A DNA stretch of 64,000 nucleotides from the NCBI GenBank assembly GCA_051747425.1, contig JBNJGD010000007.1, positions 56,550-120,549 of the forward strand, written 5' to 3'. A program made the position numbers and the translations under genes. The notes beneath the pieces were generated by a model. That model searched no databases. It was not told the origin of the DNA and saw nothing but the letters and a program-made list of their open reading frames with translations. Source of the stretch: HTCC5015 sp051747425. Its GTDB lineage: Bacteria; Pseudomonadota; Gammaproteobacteria; HTCC5015. Below, piece after piece: positions 34,991 to 45,748 of this stretch (its first letter is position 1; each line of letters begins with the position of its first letter).

Positions 34991-35935
34991 TCAAAGACTT
35001 TCAATCAACGCCACCATGCGCTGGCGCTGTTCCTCGTCGGGCAGGCGGCCGTAGGTCGCACCCATGTTGTCGGCCATGTGTTTGGCCTGGCTGGTGGCCG
35101 GCGTAGCCGCCGTGACCACGGGATGGGCCAGCACAAACTTCAAAAAGAACTGGGCCCAGCTGTGGGCACCAAAGTCCGCCGCCCAGTCGGGCAGCTGGCG
35201 ACCGCTGACCTTGCCCCACAGGCGGTCGCGACCAAAGGGCGCGTAGACCAGCACACCAATGCCCTTGTCTTTGGCCAGGGGCAAAATGCGCTCTTCCATG
35301 GTGCGATTGTCGATGGCGTAGTCGATGCCGACAAAGTCCAGCGGCTCGCGCTGCATGACCTTTTCCAGTTGCTCGTACTGGCGCGGGAAGGTGGTGGTCA
35401 CGCCGATGTAGCGCACTCGCTCCTCGGCCTTGAGCTCCTTGAGCAATCCGAGCTGGGTCGGCACATCGCCCAGGTTGTGCACCTGAATCAAATCGATGGG
35501 CGAACCGCCAAAGTGTTCAAAGGAGTTTTTCAGCTGGGCCCGGGCTTCATCCGGATTGGCCTCGCCGCCGCCCCAACCGGCCACATTCAGTTTGGTGGCC
35601 CAGAACAATTGATCGGCGATCTCCATCTGCCGGGCCAGATCGCCGGCCACCGCCTCCGAAGCACCGTAGAGCGGCGCAGTGTCGAAGACGCTGCCGCCCT
35701 TTTTCACCAGAGTCTTCAGCACCTGCCCCAGGGCCTCGCGCTCACCGGCCCCGGCGTGGCGGGAAAAGGTGGCCGAACTGCCCAGGCCAATCGCCGGCAG
35801 TTGTTCTCCAGTCGAGGGAATGGCCCGGCGGATCAGGTTCATCGGCTGATCGTCCGCCAGCGCCAAGCCTTTGGGAATACTCATCGCCGCCCCGGCGGCC
35901 AGCATCAGTTTCAAATACTCTCTGCGCGTCATCAT
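34991..35935 (-). CDS. Tat-exported aldo/keto reductase
   Basis: A 314-residue aldo/keto reductase. The N-terminus TRREYLKLMLAAGAAMS fits the Tat consensus (twin arginine then xFLK-like), followed by a cleavage-type LALA. The barrel carries the tetrad in FDTAPLYGASEA, ATKLNVAGWG and IQVHNLGDV. A C-terminal PATSQAKHMADNMG gives part of the NADPH-binding site. An exported NADPH enzyme is unusual, since the cofactor would have to fold in before export, which is what Tat permits. The start overlaps the MFS stop (TGA within ATGATGA), so the operon is coupled. Confidence 0.85.
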   Translation of the reverse strand: MMTRREYLKLMLAAGAAMSIPKGLALADDQPMNLIRRAIPSTGEQLPAIGLGSSATFSRHAGAGEREALGQVLKTLVKKGGSVFDTAPLYGASEAVAGDLARQMEIADQLFWATKLNVAGWGGGEANPDEARAQLKNSFEHFGGSPIDLIQVHNLGDVPTQLGLLKELKAEERVRYIGVTTTFPRQYEQLEKVMQREPLDFVGIDYAIDNRTMEERILPLAKDKGIGVLVYAPFGRDRLWGKVSGRQLPDWAADFGAHSWAQFFLKFVLAHPVVTAATPATSQAKHMADNMGATYGRLPDEEQRQRMVALIESL

Positions 35936-37242
35936 TGCTCGTTCCTCCTTTCCTCAGGCCCGTCTCGTTTCAAAGCCGAGGCCAGCCGTTGCTGGCGCCG
36001 CCCCAGCCACAGGCCCAGTGTGCCCCAAATCAGGGCCAGGGGCACGGCGGCACTGGCCAGAGCCAATAGACCCGCACCGAAGCTACCCAGCAGACCCTCG
36101 ACCCGGGCGCCAACCACATCGCCGCCGCGGTAGACAAAGGTATCGACAAAGGCCTTGGCCTTGTACTTGTCCTCGCGGCTGACCACGGTGTAGAGCGTCT
36201 CCCGCGCCGGGCGCATCAAGGCGCGCTGGACGGCGCGAAAACTGGCCTCCAGAGCCACCAGGGCGGCCAGCGAACCCACCAGGGCCAGACCGACAAAGCC
36301 CAGTGCCGCTGTCAACGGCAACAACACCAGCGTTAGCGGTACACCGATTCGGCGCATCAGGTGACCGGCCACCACCGCCTGCATCAACAGCGTGGCGACC
36401 TGGGTAATCAGATCGATGCGGGCGAACATTGCCGTGTGCATGTCGCTGTCCTCGCCCAGATCGGCCACCATCTGAAGCCGGGTGAAATAAATAAAGGTGG
36501 CCATGATCGCCAGGATGATCACATAGGCGGCAATGCCCATCAGGTAGCGCGACTGAAACACCGCCTTGAAGCCCTGCCAGGCGCTGCCACCGATGCGCGC
36601 CAGGTTGGCGGCCTCCTGCTCCGGGTCGCCGCCCCGGCGCGGCTGCAGCCAGGCGACGGCCCAGCAAAAGCCCAGCGCCAACAGGAGAAAGCCGGTGGCG
36701 ACCAGCAACAGCGCCGGTGTCCCCAGGGGCTCGGCCAATTGCCAGGACAGCCACGGGCCGAAGATCGCCCCACCGGTGCCACCCACCGCCACCAAGCCGT
36801 AAAAGCGCTTGCTCTGATCCAGGGAAAAGCGATCCGCCATCAGGGCCCAGAAGACCATGGTCACGAACAGGTTAAAGACGCTGAACCAGACATAAAAGAC
36901 CTGACCGCTGGTCACGCCCACCGCCTGGGGCGCCACTGTCATCAAGCCGTAAAAACCGACCAGACTGGCGCCGAAGAAAAGATAAGTCGCGGTAATGAAT
37001 TGCAAACGGCGAAAGCGACTGACCAGAAAACCAAACACCGGGTTGACCGCCAGAGTCACCACCGCCGTGCCCACAAACAGCCAACGCACCGTCTCGATTC
37101 CGCTCTGCAGCCCCAGCGACTCCCGGGCCGGGCGCAACACCATTAGCGCGGTGAGCACGCAAAAGAAAAAGCCCATGGAGAGCAGCACCGGCAACACCTC
37201 GTGCCGGCGCACATTGAATACTCTGTCCAGCCAATCCGTCAT
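35932..37242 (-). CDS. MFS-type transporter, ADP/ATP-carrier-like
   Basis: A 436-residue membrane protein with 12 predicted helices. The opening VLPVLLSMGFFFCVLTALMVLRPARESLG and the ALMRPARETLYTVVSREDKYKAKAFVDTFVYRGGD segment are typical of the MFS/NTT-like group found in many proteobacteria. An internal acidic/basic loop lies near residue 200. Substrate unknown. It begins 31 bases after the 70-residue membrane gene and is coupled to the aldo/keto reductase gene. Confidence 0.75.
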   Translation of the reverse strand: MTDWLDRVFNVRRHEVLPVLLSMGFFFCVLTALMVLRPARESLGLQSGIETVRWLFVGTAVVTLAVNPVFGFLVSRFRRLQFITATYLFFGASLVGFYGLMTVAPQAVGVTSGQVFYVWFSVFNLFVTMVFWALMADRFSLDQSKRFYGLVAVGGTGGAIFGPWLSWQLAEPLGTPALLLVATGFLLLALGFCWAVAWLQPRRGGDPEQEAANLARIGGSAWQGFKAVFQSRYLMGIAAYVIILAIMATFIYFTRLQMVADLGEDSDMHTAMFARIDLITQVATLLMQAVVAGHLMRRIGVPLTLVLLPLTAALGFVGLALVGSLAALVALEASFRAVQRALMRPARETLYTVVSREDKYKAKAFVDTFVYRGGDVVGARVEGLLGSFGAGLLALASAAVPLALIWGTLGLWLGRRQQRLASALKRDGPEERRNEQ

Positions 37243-37273
37243 AGCACTTCCGGGCCCGTTGCCGAGCCAATCC

Positions 37274-37486
37274 TCACAGGGTCAATCCGGCGACAATCCC
37301 CATCACCGCGACTGCCATATAAAAGCCCCACAACCCCCAAAACGCCCAGGGCTGGCTGCGCCGGCTGATGTAGGACTGGCGATCGCCGGCGTCAGCGCGC
37401 GAGTAAATCAATCCATCGCGCAGAGCTTCGTAACACAAAAAGAGCATCCAGATCACCATCGCCCACACGGCGGCTTTAACGATCAT
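37274..37486 (-). CDS. 70-residue two-helix membrane protein
   Basis: A small inner-membrane protein with two helices (AVWAMVIWMLFLCYEAL and FWGLWGFYMAVAVMGIVAGL) joined by a charged loop (RADAGDRQSYISRRS). I do not recognise a family. ATG at 37486 with AGGAGG upstream. It is the first gene of the 37.5-32.1 kb run, 47 bases past the AraC stop. Confidence 0.6.
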   Translation of the reverse strand: MIVKAAVWAMVIWMLFLCYEALRDGLIYSRADAGDRQSYISRRSQPWAFWGLWGFYMAVAVMGIVAGLTL

Positions 37487-37533
37487 ACTGCCTCCTGTTG
37501 CCTTGCCCCTTCAGCCGAGACACAAAACGCGCT

Positions 37534-38532
37534 TCAAGCACGATCCCGGCGCCAGTCCCTGGGCGATTGCCCGGTCCACACTTTAAAGGCGCGACTGAAG
37601 GGGGCCAACTCAGAGTAACCGAGATTCATGGCCAGTGTCGTCAGGTCGGTGTCGGTATTGCGCAAATACTGCAGGGCCAGGCGCAGTCGCGTGGCCTCCA
37701 GCAGCTGACCGAAACTGCTCCGCTGGGCCTTCAGCCGGTTCTGCAGGGAGCGCGGGTGCAGGCCCACCAGTCGGGCCACCGTCTCCAGGTTGCACTCGCC
37801 GGTGGGCAACAGCGCGGTCATGGCCCGGGTCACCTGCTCCGGGAGCGCCGCCGCCTCATCGACCGTCCAGCGATGTCGCCACTGCTGGCTCAAGCGCTCG
37901 CGCACACTGGCCGCCGGGTTGATCGCCAGCTCCATCAAATCCAGGGGGTAGACGGCGCGGTTGCGCCGTCCGGTCAGTTGCACCGGCGCGCCCAGCCAGG
38001 GCTCGTAGATCGCCGCATCACCCGACTCGGGCACCGCCAGCTCGACCCGCTCGGGTGGCAAGTGGCCCTGGTGCAGTTGCGCAATGCCACGCACCAGAAG
38101 AGCCATGCTCAGGGCACTCAACTGGCGGCAATCGGTGTGATCGGCAAAGGCAAAGCGCATGCTCAGGGCCACAGTGCCGCCCTCCAGTTCCGCCTCCACC
38201 TGCACACCCCGGGCGTGAAAATCCAGGTTCCGCTGCAGCATCATCAAGGCATCGGGCAGGTTGGCCTGCATGCACATCAGCGAGCCCAGGGCGCCGACGG
38301 CCTCCAGCCCCTGGCGCCAGCCCAGCTCGGCGCCAAACTGCGGGGCCTCACAGCGCTCGGCAGCCAGGGTCAGAATATCCGCCAGCCCCTCGTAGGGCAT
38401 GTAGAGATCCATGTCCTGCAACAGTGCCGGGCTAAGGCCCGCCTCCCGCATCAGATAGCGGGGCGACCCGCCGTACTCATGCACCAATTCGGCAAACCCC
38501 ACCAATGCACCGCTGCGGGCAAAATAGCGCAC
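37534..38532 (-). CDS. AraC-family regulator, second
   Basis: About 332 residues, an AraC regulator of the ArgP/OruR type: an N-terminal ligand domain (FAELVHEYGGSPRYLMREAG) and a C-terminal pair of HTHs with NLETVARLVGLHPRSLQNRLK and LTTLAMNLGYSELAPFSRAFKVWTGQSPRDWR. I choose the GTG at 38532 because GGAG lies 5 bases upstream; the longer frame would begin with TTG at 38559. The gene is divergent from the epimerase and precedes the eight-gene run. A candidate operator is listed separately. Confidence 0.85.
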   Translation of the reverse strand: MRYFARSGALVGFAELVHEYGGSPRYLMREAGLSPALLQDMDLYMPYEGLADILTLAAERCEAPQFGAELGWRQGLEAVGALGSLMCMQANLPDALMMLQRNLDFHARGVQVEAELEGGTVALSMRFAFADHTDCRQLSALSMALLVRGIAQLHQGHLPPERVELAVPESGDAAIYEPWLGAPVQLTGRRNRAVYPLDLMELAINPAASVRERLSQQWRHRWTVDEAAALPEQVTRAMTALLPTGECNLETVARLVGLHPRSLQNRLKAQRSSFGQLLEATRLRLALQYLRNTDTDLTTLAMNLGYSELAPFSRAFKVWTGQSPRDWRRDRA

Positions 38533-38550
38533 ATCCACTCCGTTTTCGTG

Positions 38551-38581
38551 AAATATCAAATATATCTTCGCAAAATATCAA
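38551..38581. promoter_or_regulatory. Direct-repeat operator candidate between the AraC gene and the epimerase gene
   Basis: Two identical 9-base copies of aaatatcaa start at 38551 and 38573, 22 bases apart, about two helical turns. The repeats are AT-rich inside otherwise GC-rich DNA. AraC regulators bind such direct repeats. If the GTG start of the AraC gene is right, both lie in the divergent promoter region. Confidence 0.5.
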
Positions 38582-38642
38582 GCGAAAATCGAGCGCGCCC
38601 TTTAAGCTGTGTCCATTGCTGCTGCCCATGGGGGGACCGCAC

Positions 38643-39653
38643 ATGATGCCCAAAGGTATTGACGGCCAAACGCCGACGACTCCGCGCACGGTTTTTATCA
38701 CCGGCGCCAACGGCTTTATTGGTCGGGCGTTGCTCGAGCGCTACCGGGCGCTGGGCTGCGAGGTGCGCGGCATGGATCTTCAGGCCGATCCGTCCAGCGG
38801 CGTGGTCGCCGGTGACCTGCAGGAACCCGCCAACTGGGCCCAACACGCCCGGGGCTGTGATCTCTTTATCAACACTGCCGCCGTGGTCTCACTGTCGGCG
38901 GACTGGCAGAGCTACCGCGACATCTCGGTTCAGGGCGTTCGCAATGCACTGGATGTCGCCATCGAGGCCGGCGCCAAACGCTTTGTGCAATACTCCTCCA
39001 TCGCCGCCATGGGCTACGACTACCCCGACGGCGCCGATGAAACGGCGCCCACGGTCATCGGCCCCCACTATCGCTACGGCGTCGCCAAGGCGGCCAGTGA
39101 GCATCTGGTACTCAGCGCCCACGCCGCTGGCCAAATCGACTGCACCATTATCCGTCCCGGCGATGTCTACGGCCCCGGCTCCCGCGCCTGGCTACTCGAG
39201 CCCCTGAAAATGGCCAAAGCCGGACTCCTGATGCTGCCGGGCAAGGGTCAGGGCGTGTTCACCCCCGTATACATTGATGACTTGCTCGACGGTACCCAAC
39301 TCGCCGCCGGTCTCCCCGAAGCCGCCGGTCACATTTTTATACTTTGGGGCGGCGATCCCGTGCATTGCATCGATTTTTTCCGCCACCACTGGCAATGGGC
39401 CGGGCGCAAGGGAGCACCTCGCTGTATCCCCCTGCCTCTGGCACTGGCTCTGACCACCGCGCTGTGGACACTGAACCGCTGGCTCGGCCGACGCGACGAG
39501 GTCTCACCCGATGCCATTCGCATGTTTGCCCGGCGGGGCGCTTTTGATGGCAGCAAGGCCCGGCGACTGCTCGGCTACCAACCCAAAGTCTCCCTCGACG
39601 AGGGCCTCAAGCGGAGCCAGGACTGGCTACGCGAGCGCGGCGACATCGACTGA
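38643..39653 (+). CDS. NAD-dependent epimerase/3-beta-hydroxysteroid-dehydrogenase-like protein
   Basis: A 336-residue extended SDR. The N-terminal Rossmann loop is ITGANGFIGRALLER; AAVVSLS follows, and the catalytic YRYGVAKAASEHLVL (YxxxK) is intact. Later features are VYGPGSRAWLLEP and a helical C-terminus. The closest type is the 3-beta-HSD/sterol or sugar epimerase family. Upstream GGGGG acts as ribosome-binding site. It begins the plus-strand region and is followed by SDR and MBL-fold genes at short spacing. Confidence 0.85.
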   Translation: MMPKGIDGQTPTTPRTVFITGANGFIGRALLERYRALGCEVRGMDLQADPSSGVVAGDLQEPANWAQHARGCDLFINTAAVVSLSADWQSYRDISVQGVRNALDVAIEAGAKRFVQYSSIAAMGYDYPDGADETAPTVIGPHYRYGVAKAASEHLVLSAHAAGQIDCTIIRPGDVYGPGSRAWLLEPLKMAKAGLLMLPGKGQGVFTPVYIDDLLDGTQLAAGLPEAAGHIFILWGGDPVHCIDFFRHHWQWAGRKGAPRCIPLPLALALTTALWTLNRWLGRRDEVSPDAIRMFARRGAFDGSKARRLLGYQPKVSLDEGLKRSQDWLRERGDID

Positions 39654-39674
39654 TACAGAAAGAGGCATTCACTC

Positions 39675-40493
39675 ATGGCACATTGGCAACACAGTATTAT
39701 CTCCGGCGGTGGCAGCGGTCTGGGTCTCGGCCTCGCCGAGCGGCTGCTGCGTCGCGGCGGAAAAGTCAGCCTGCTCGATCTAAGCCTGGGCAATGAAGCC
39801 CGACATTCACTGGATACAGCGGCCACCGCCGGCGGTGGCGACTGGCAGTATCAGGAGGCCAATCTCACTGACGAAGCCCGGGTGAACGAGGTGGTCAACG
39901 CCTCCATCGACGCCTTCGGCGCACCCGATCTGGCCATCAATTCGGCGGGGATTCTGATCAACAAACCCTTCGCCGACACCGACAGCGACGGCTTCCGCCG
40001 GGTGATGGATGTCAATGTCACCGGCAGCTTTCACTTTGCCAAAGCGGTATTGCCGCATATGTCACCGGGCGGCCGCCTGGCGTTGATCGCCTCCATGGCC
40101 GGTCTGGTCAGCAACTACGGCTACTCAGCCTACGGCACTTCCAAATTTGCCGTGATTGGTCTGGCCACTACCCTGCGCTACGAATACGAACCGCGTGGTA
40201 TTGGTATAAGCTGTATCTGCCCGCCGGAAGTGCGCACGCCCATGGTGACCACCGAGCGCAGCCCCGGCCAGGCCGACCCGATCTCGCTGGCGCTCAAGGA
40301 TGTTGCCGGTCACCTGGAACTCGACGAGGCCTGCAACGCCATGCTTAAAGGCATCGACCGGGGTCGCTGGATGATTATTCCCGGCCGCCAAAGCAAACTC
40401 ATCGCCTTTGTCGCGAGGTACTTTCCCCGCGCCTCAATGGCCTTCTCGCTATTTTTGGTTCGCCGGCTGCTTCGCCAGCACGGCCAGTTGTGA
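39675..40493 (+). CDS. Short-chain dehydrogenase/reductase
   Basis: A 272-residue classical SDR. SGGGSGLGLGLAERLL is the cofactor loop, INSAGI the NAG-type motif, SMAGLVSN the serine and YGTSK the catalytic tyrosine and lysine. The C-terminal segment PPEVRTPMVTTERSP is typical of SDRs acting on longer-chain or hydrophobic substrates. It starts 21 bases after the epimerase stop. Substrate unknown. Confidence 0.88.
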   Translation: MAHWQHSIISGGGSGLGLGLAERLLRRGGKVSLLDLSLGNEARHSLDTAATAGGGDWQYQEANLTDEARVNEVVNASIDAFGAPDLAINSAGILINKPFADTDSDGFRRVMDVNVTGSFHFAKAVLPHMSPGGRLALIASMAGLVSNYGYSAYGTSKFAVIGLATTLRYEYEPRGIGISCICPPEVRTPMVTTERSPGQADPISLALKDVAGHLELDEACNAMLKGIDRGRWMIIPGRQSKLIAFVARYFPRASMAFSLFLVRRLLRQHGQL

Positions 40494-40510
40494 ACGAACA
40501 GGAGCTTCCC

Positions 40511-41563
40511 ATGCACGACTTTCAGCCCATCAAGCACTTCGACGGCTCGCGCAATGCCCACGGCCAGCAGAGCCGCGTCGAGGACACCCGCGACGCCGCC
40601 GGGGACTTTCGCCAGCACATGCTTGCCGGTCCCAAAGTGCGCTATTTTGAATCCTTCGATCTGGTCACCGTGCCCTACCCCACCCGCTACGGCATGCGCA
40701 ACGCCTTCTCCCGCGAGCGCTGGGTGGAGTTTCTGCACATCCGCAACCGCATGTTTGTCATCCAGTTCGACACCGCCGACGGCCTCAAGACCCTGCTGGT
40801 CTCGCCCTCGGATCACGAGCGCGGCGAGGAAACCCCCTACTTCCGTCGCCTGATCGACAGCACGCCGAACTTTATCACCAACCTGATCGCCAAGCGCCAC
40901 GCCACCGTGCCCGAAGTGCTGGCGCGCATCGGCCTCAAACCCGAAGATGTCGACTACATCACCTACGACCACCTGCACACCCAGGATGTGCGCCGCTGGC
41001 TGGGCTCGGACCAGAACGACGCCCTGCTGCCCAACGCCAAACTGCTGGTGCACTGGCGCGAGTGGGTCTGCGCTCACGACCTCAATCCCTATCAGGCCGA
41101 CTGGTACTGTCCCGACGGCCTGCGCGGCATTCCCGCCGACAAGGTGATTCAGTTTGACGGCTCGATCATGCTCGGCGACGGCTGCGCCCTGGTGCACACC
41201 CCCGGTCACACCGAGGGCAACCACTCCATCGTCGCCCACACCGACGAGGGACTCTGGGTGACCAGTGAAAACGGCATCAGCGTGGACGCCTACGCGCCGC
41301 AACTCTCCACCGTGGCCGGTGTAGCTAAGTACGCCAAGACCATTGGCACCGAGGTGATCATCAACGGCAACACTCTGGAGAACAGCAACGACCAGTACAT
41401 CTCCATGGTGCAGGAAAAAACCATCGCCGGCCCCTCGGCCCGGGACGAGCGCTACCCCAATATGTTCCCGTCCTCGGAACTCACCCGCTACTGGCTGTTC
41501 CCCGGCACCAGGCCGTCGTTTTATGTGGGCAATGCCCGACACGGTAAGTTGACCACCTCCTGA
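40511..41563 (+). CDS. Metallo-beta-lactamase-fold hydrolase
   Basis: A 350-residue MBL-fold protein. The motif YDHLHTQDVRRW resembles the metal-binding HxHxD block; HTPGHTEGNHS and the later aspartate region SENGISVDAY continue it. Length and the N-terminal arm fit a lactonase or other zinc/iron hydrolase. The start at 40511 follows AGGAG. It is the third gene in the block after the SDR. Confidence 0.82.
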   Translation: MHDFQPIKHFDGSRNAHGQQSRVEDTRDAAGDFRQHMLAGPKVRYFESFDLVTVPYPTRYGMRNAFSRERWVEFLHIRNRMFVIQFDTADGLKTLLVSPSDHERGEETPYFRRLIDSTPNFITNLIAKRHATVPEVLARIGLKPEDVDYITYDHLHTQDVRRWLGSDQNDALLPNAKLLVHWREWVCAHDLNPYQADWYCPDGLRGIPADKVIQFDGSIMLGDGCALVHTPGHTEGNHSIVAHTDEGLWVTSENGISVDAYAPQLSTVAGVAKYAKTIGTEVIINGNTLENSNDQYISMVQEKTIAGPSARDERYPNMFPSSELTRYWLFPGTRPSFYVGNARHGKLTTS

Positions 41564-41682
41564 TCCGCCACCGATCATACAAAAGACCAATCGGTTTCAT
41601 AGAGCACAAGAATGCACAAAATCGGTGCAAAGGGTCTATATTCAATGCGGGAATCAACATTGAATCAGACAGGAGAACAACC

Positions 41683-43911
<2,229 letters not shown>

Positions 43912-43934
43912 AACACCGGGTTTGAAGCAGCACA

Positions 43935-43964
43935 ACGGCGGCACTCCGGTGCCGCCGTTTTTTT
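43935..43964 (+). terminator. Terminator after katG
   Basis: cggcggcac-tccg-gtgccgccg followed by seven T. The same 35-base string, including gtgcct after the T-run, recurs after the ELWxxDGT gene at 45624-45658. Confidence 0.85.
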
Positions 43965-44130
43965 GTGCCTCCGGGAAAAGCCACCGCCAAAAATCAGAAC
44001 TCCATCACAGACAGACAAACCGCCGGTTTACACCCCTGCCTGGCGCCTAGTACCGTGAAATCACTTGCACGGCAAACGACACCAGCAGCATTTCTGCACC
44101 TATACACGGAAAGCCAAAATGGAGGCAAGC

Positions 44131-45582
44131 ATGCGTATTTCCACCCCGACATTCCTCACTCCATTCACACTGATTGTGGCACTGCTCGCCGCTTGTGGCG
44201 GCGGCAGTGGCGGCGGCGACCCCGAGAGCAACCTCGGCAATGACAACGAAGAAGAGGACAACCCCACACCGGAAGATCAGCCGAGTGCACTGCTTTTCAG
44301 TGCGGACGACGGCATTAACGGCAATGAGCCCTGGATCTCGGACGGCACCAGCGATGGCACCCAACTACTGAAGGACATTAACGGCAGCGGTGGCATCTCA
44401 AACCCCGAGGGTTTCCACCGAGTTGGCGACATCGTCCTCTTCGTCGCCGAAACCGCCTCGCATGGGCGCGAACTGTGGAAAACCGATGGTACCGAAAGTG
44501 GCACCGAACTGGTGAAAGACATCAATCCCGGGGGTACCGGCTCCGACCCCGATCCCGATCATATGGCCGTGCTGGATGGCACGCTCTATTTCAACGCAGA
44601 CGATGGCATCAATGGCGTGGAATTGTGGCGAAGCGACGGCACCGAAGCCGGCACCGAGATGGTCAAGGACATCAGAACCGGAACCATAGACAGCTCAACT
44701 CCCCAGCACTTGACCATCTTCGATGGCGACCTCTATTTTGCGGCACTCGGCAATAACAAGGGCCAGGAGCTGTGGCGCAGCGATGGTACTGAAGCTGGCA
44801 CTGAACTGGCAGCAGATATCCACCCAACCGGCTCCAGCTCTCCCAGCAGCCTGACTGTGGTGAGCAACACACTCTACTTCCAGGCAAAAGACGGCAGCAA
44901 CGGCTTTGAGCTGTGGCGTAGCGATGGGACCGACGCCGGCACCGAGATGGTCAAAGACATCAACAACAGCGGCGACGCCACCCCCAGTAATCTGGTCGCC
45001 TTCAACGGTCAACTGTATTTCGAGGCAAACGATGGTAACAATGGCAGGGAATTGTGGCGCAGCGACGGTACCGACGCCGGCACCGAGATGGTCAAAGACA
45101 TCAATCCTGGTGCCGACTCATCTTCCCCCGGCGAGCTGACGGTCTTTGACGGCACTCTCTATTTCAAAGCCAACGGTAGCACGACAGGCAGCGAGATATG
45201 GCGCACCAATGGTGACAATGCCAGCACATTTCTCCTGAAGGATGTAAACCTCGGCGGCAACTCTTTCCCCAGCGAGTTGACCGTCTTCGACGGCGCGCTC
45301 TACTTTGCCGCAACCAGCGATACCTACGGCAGGGAACTGTGGCGTAGCGATGGCACTGATCTCGGCACTGAACTGGTCAAAGACATAAACAGCGGGGGGC
45401 TTGGAAACTCCGTCCCCAATGAACTGACACCGTTCGACGGTGCGCTCTATTTCCAGGCCGATGACGGCAGCAATGGCGTGGAGTTGTGGCGCAGCGACGG
45501 TACCGACGCCGGCACCGAGATGGTCAAGGACATCAACAACAGCGGCGACAGCTCTCCAGAGAATTTGTTCGCCTTCCAGTAA
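44131..45582 (+). CDS. Lipoprotein with nine ELWxxDGT repeats
   Basis: A 483-residue lipoprotein: signal sequence ending LLAACGGG, giving an acylated cysteine at residue 19. The start at 44131 has GGAGG 6 bases upstream. The mature protein is an acidic linker followed by about nine repeats of 46-49 residues of the ELWxxDGT family (for example LYFNADDGINGVELWRSDGT, then EAGTEMVKDI), a pattern seen in hyalin-like surface beta-propellers. It should be a lipid-anchored surface or periplasmic protein, possibly adhesive or calcium-binding. Repeats are well conserved and so recent or under selection. Confidence 0.85.
   Translation: MRISTPTFLTPFTLIVALLAACGGGSGGGDPESNLGNDNEEEDNPTPEDQPSALLFSADDGINGNEPWISDGTSDGTQLLKDINGSGGISNPEGFHRVGDIVLFVAETASHGRELWKTDGTESGTELVKDINPGGTGSDPDPDHMAVLDGTLYFNADDGINGVELWRSDGTEAGTEMVKDIRTGTIDSSTPQHLTIFDGDLYFAALGNNKGQELWRSDGTEAGTELAADIHPTGSSSPSSLTVVSNTLYFQAKDGSNGFELWRSDGTDAGTEMVKDINNSGDATPSNLVAFNGQLYFEANDGNNGRELWRSDGTDAGTEMVKDINPGADSSSPGELTVFDGTLYFKANGSTTGSEIWRTNGDNASTFLLKDVNLGGNSFPSELTVFDGALYFAATSDTYGRELWRSDGTDLGTELVKDINSGGLGNSVPNELTPFDGALYFQADDGSNGVELWRSDGTDAGTEMVKDINNSGDSSPENLFAFQ
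44284..45575 (+). repeat. Tandem ELWxxDGT protein-coding repeats
   Basis: Nine units of about 140-148 bases, each encoding an LYFxADDGxNGxELWRSDGT-like core. Units 3, 5, 6 and 9 share nearly identical cores around gagctgtggcgnagcgacgg. Confidence 0.7.
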
Positions 45583-45623
45583 ACCGGTCAGATTCAATAA
45601 AACTCAGGTTTTAGGCTTCTCCT

Positions 45624-45658
45624 CGGCGGCACTCCGGTGCCGCCGTTTTTTTGTGCCT
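45624..45658 (+). terminator. Terminator after the ELWxxDGT gene, duplicate of the katG terminator
   Basis: cggcggcac-tccg-gtgccgccg plus seven T, then gtgcct; identical over 35 bases to the katG terminator at 43936. Confidence 0.85.
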
Positions 45659-45748
45659 GAGAATAGGCGACAAATCCGAATTGAATCCGAACAATTGTTC
45701 AGCTTACGCTTTTCACTCAATTTCACCTTGCTTTGGAAGGTTCCTGAA

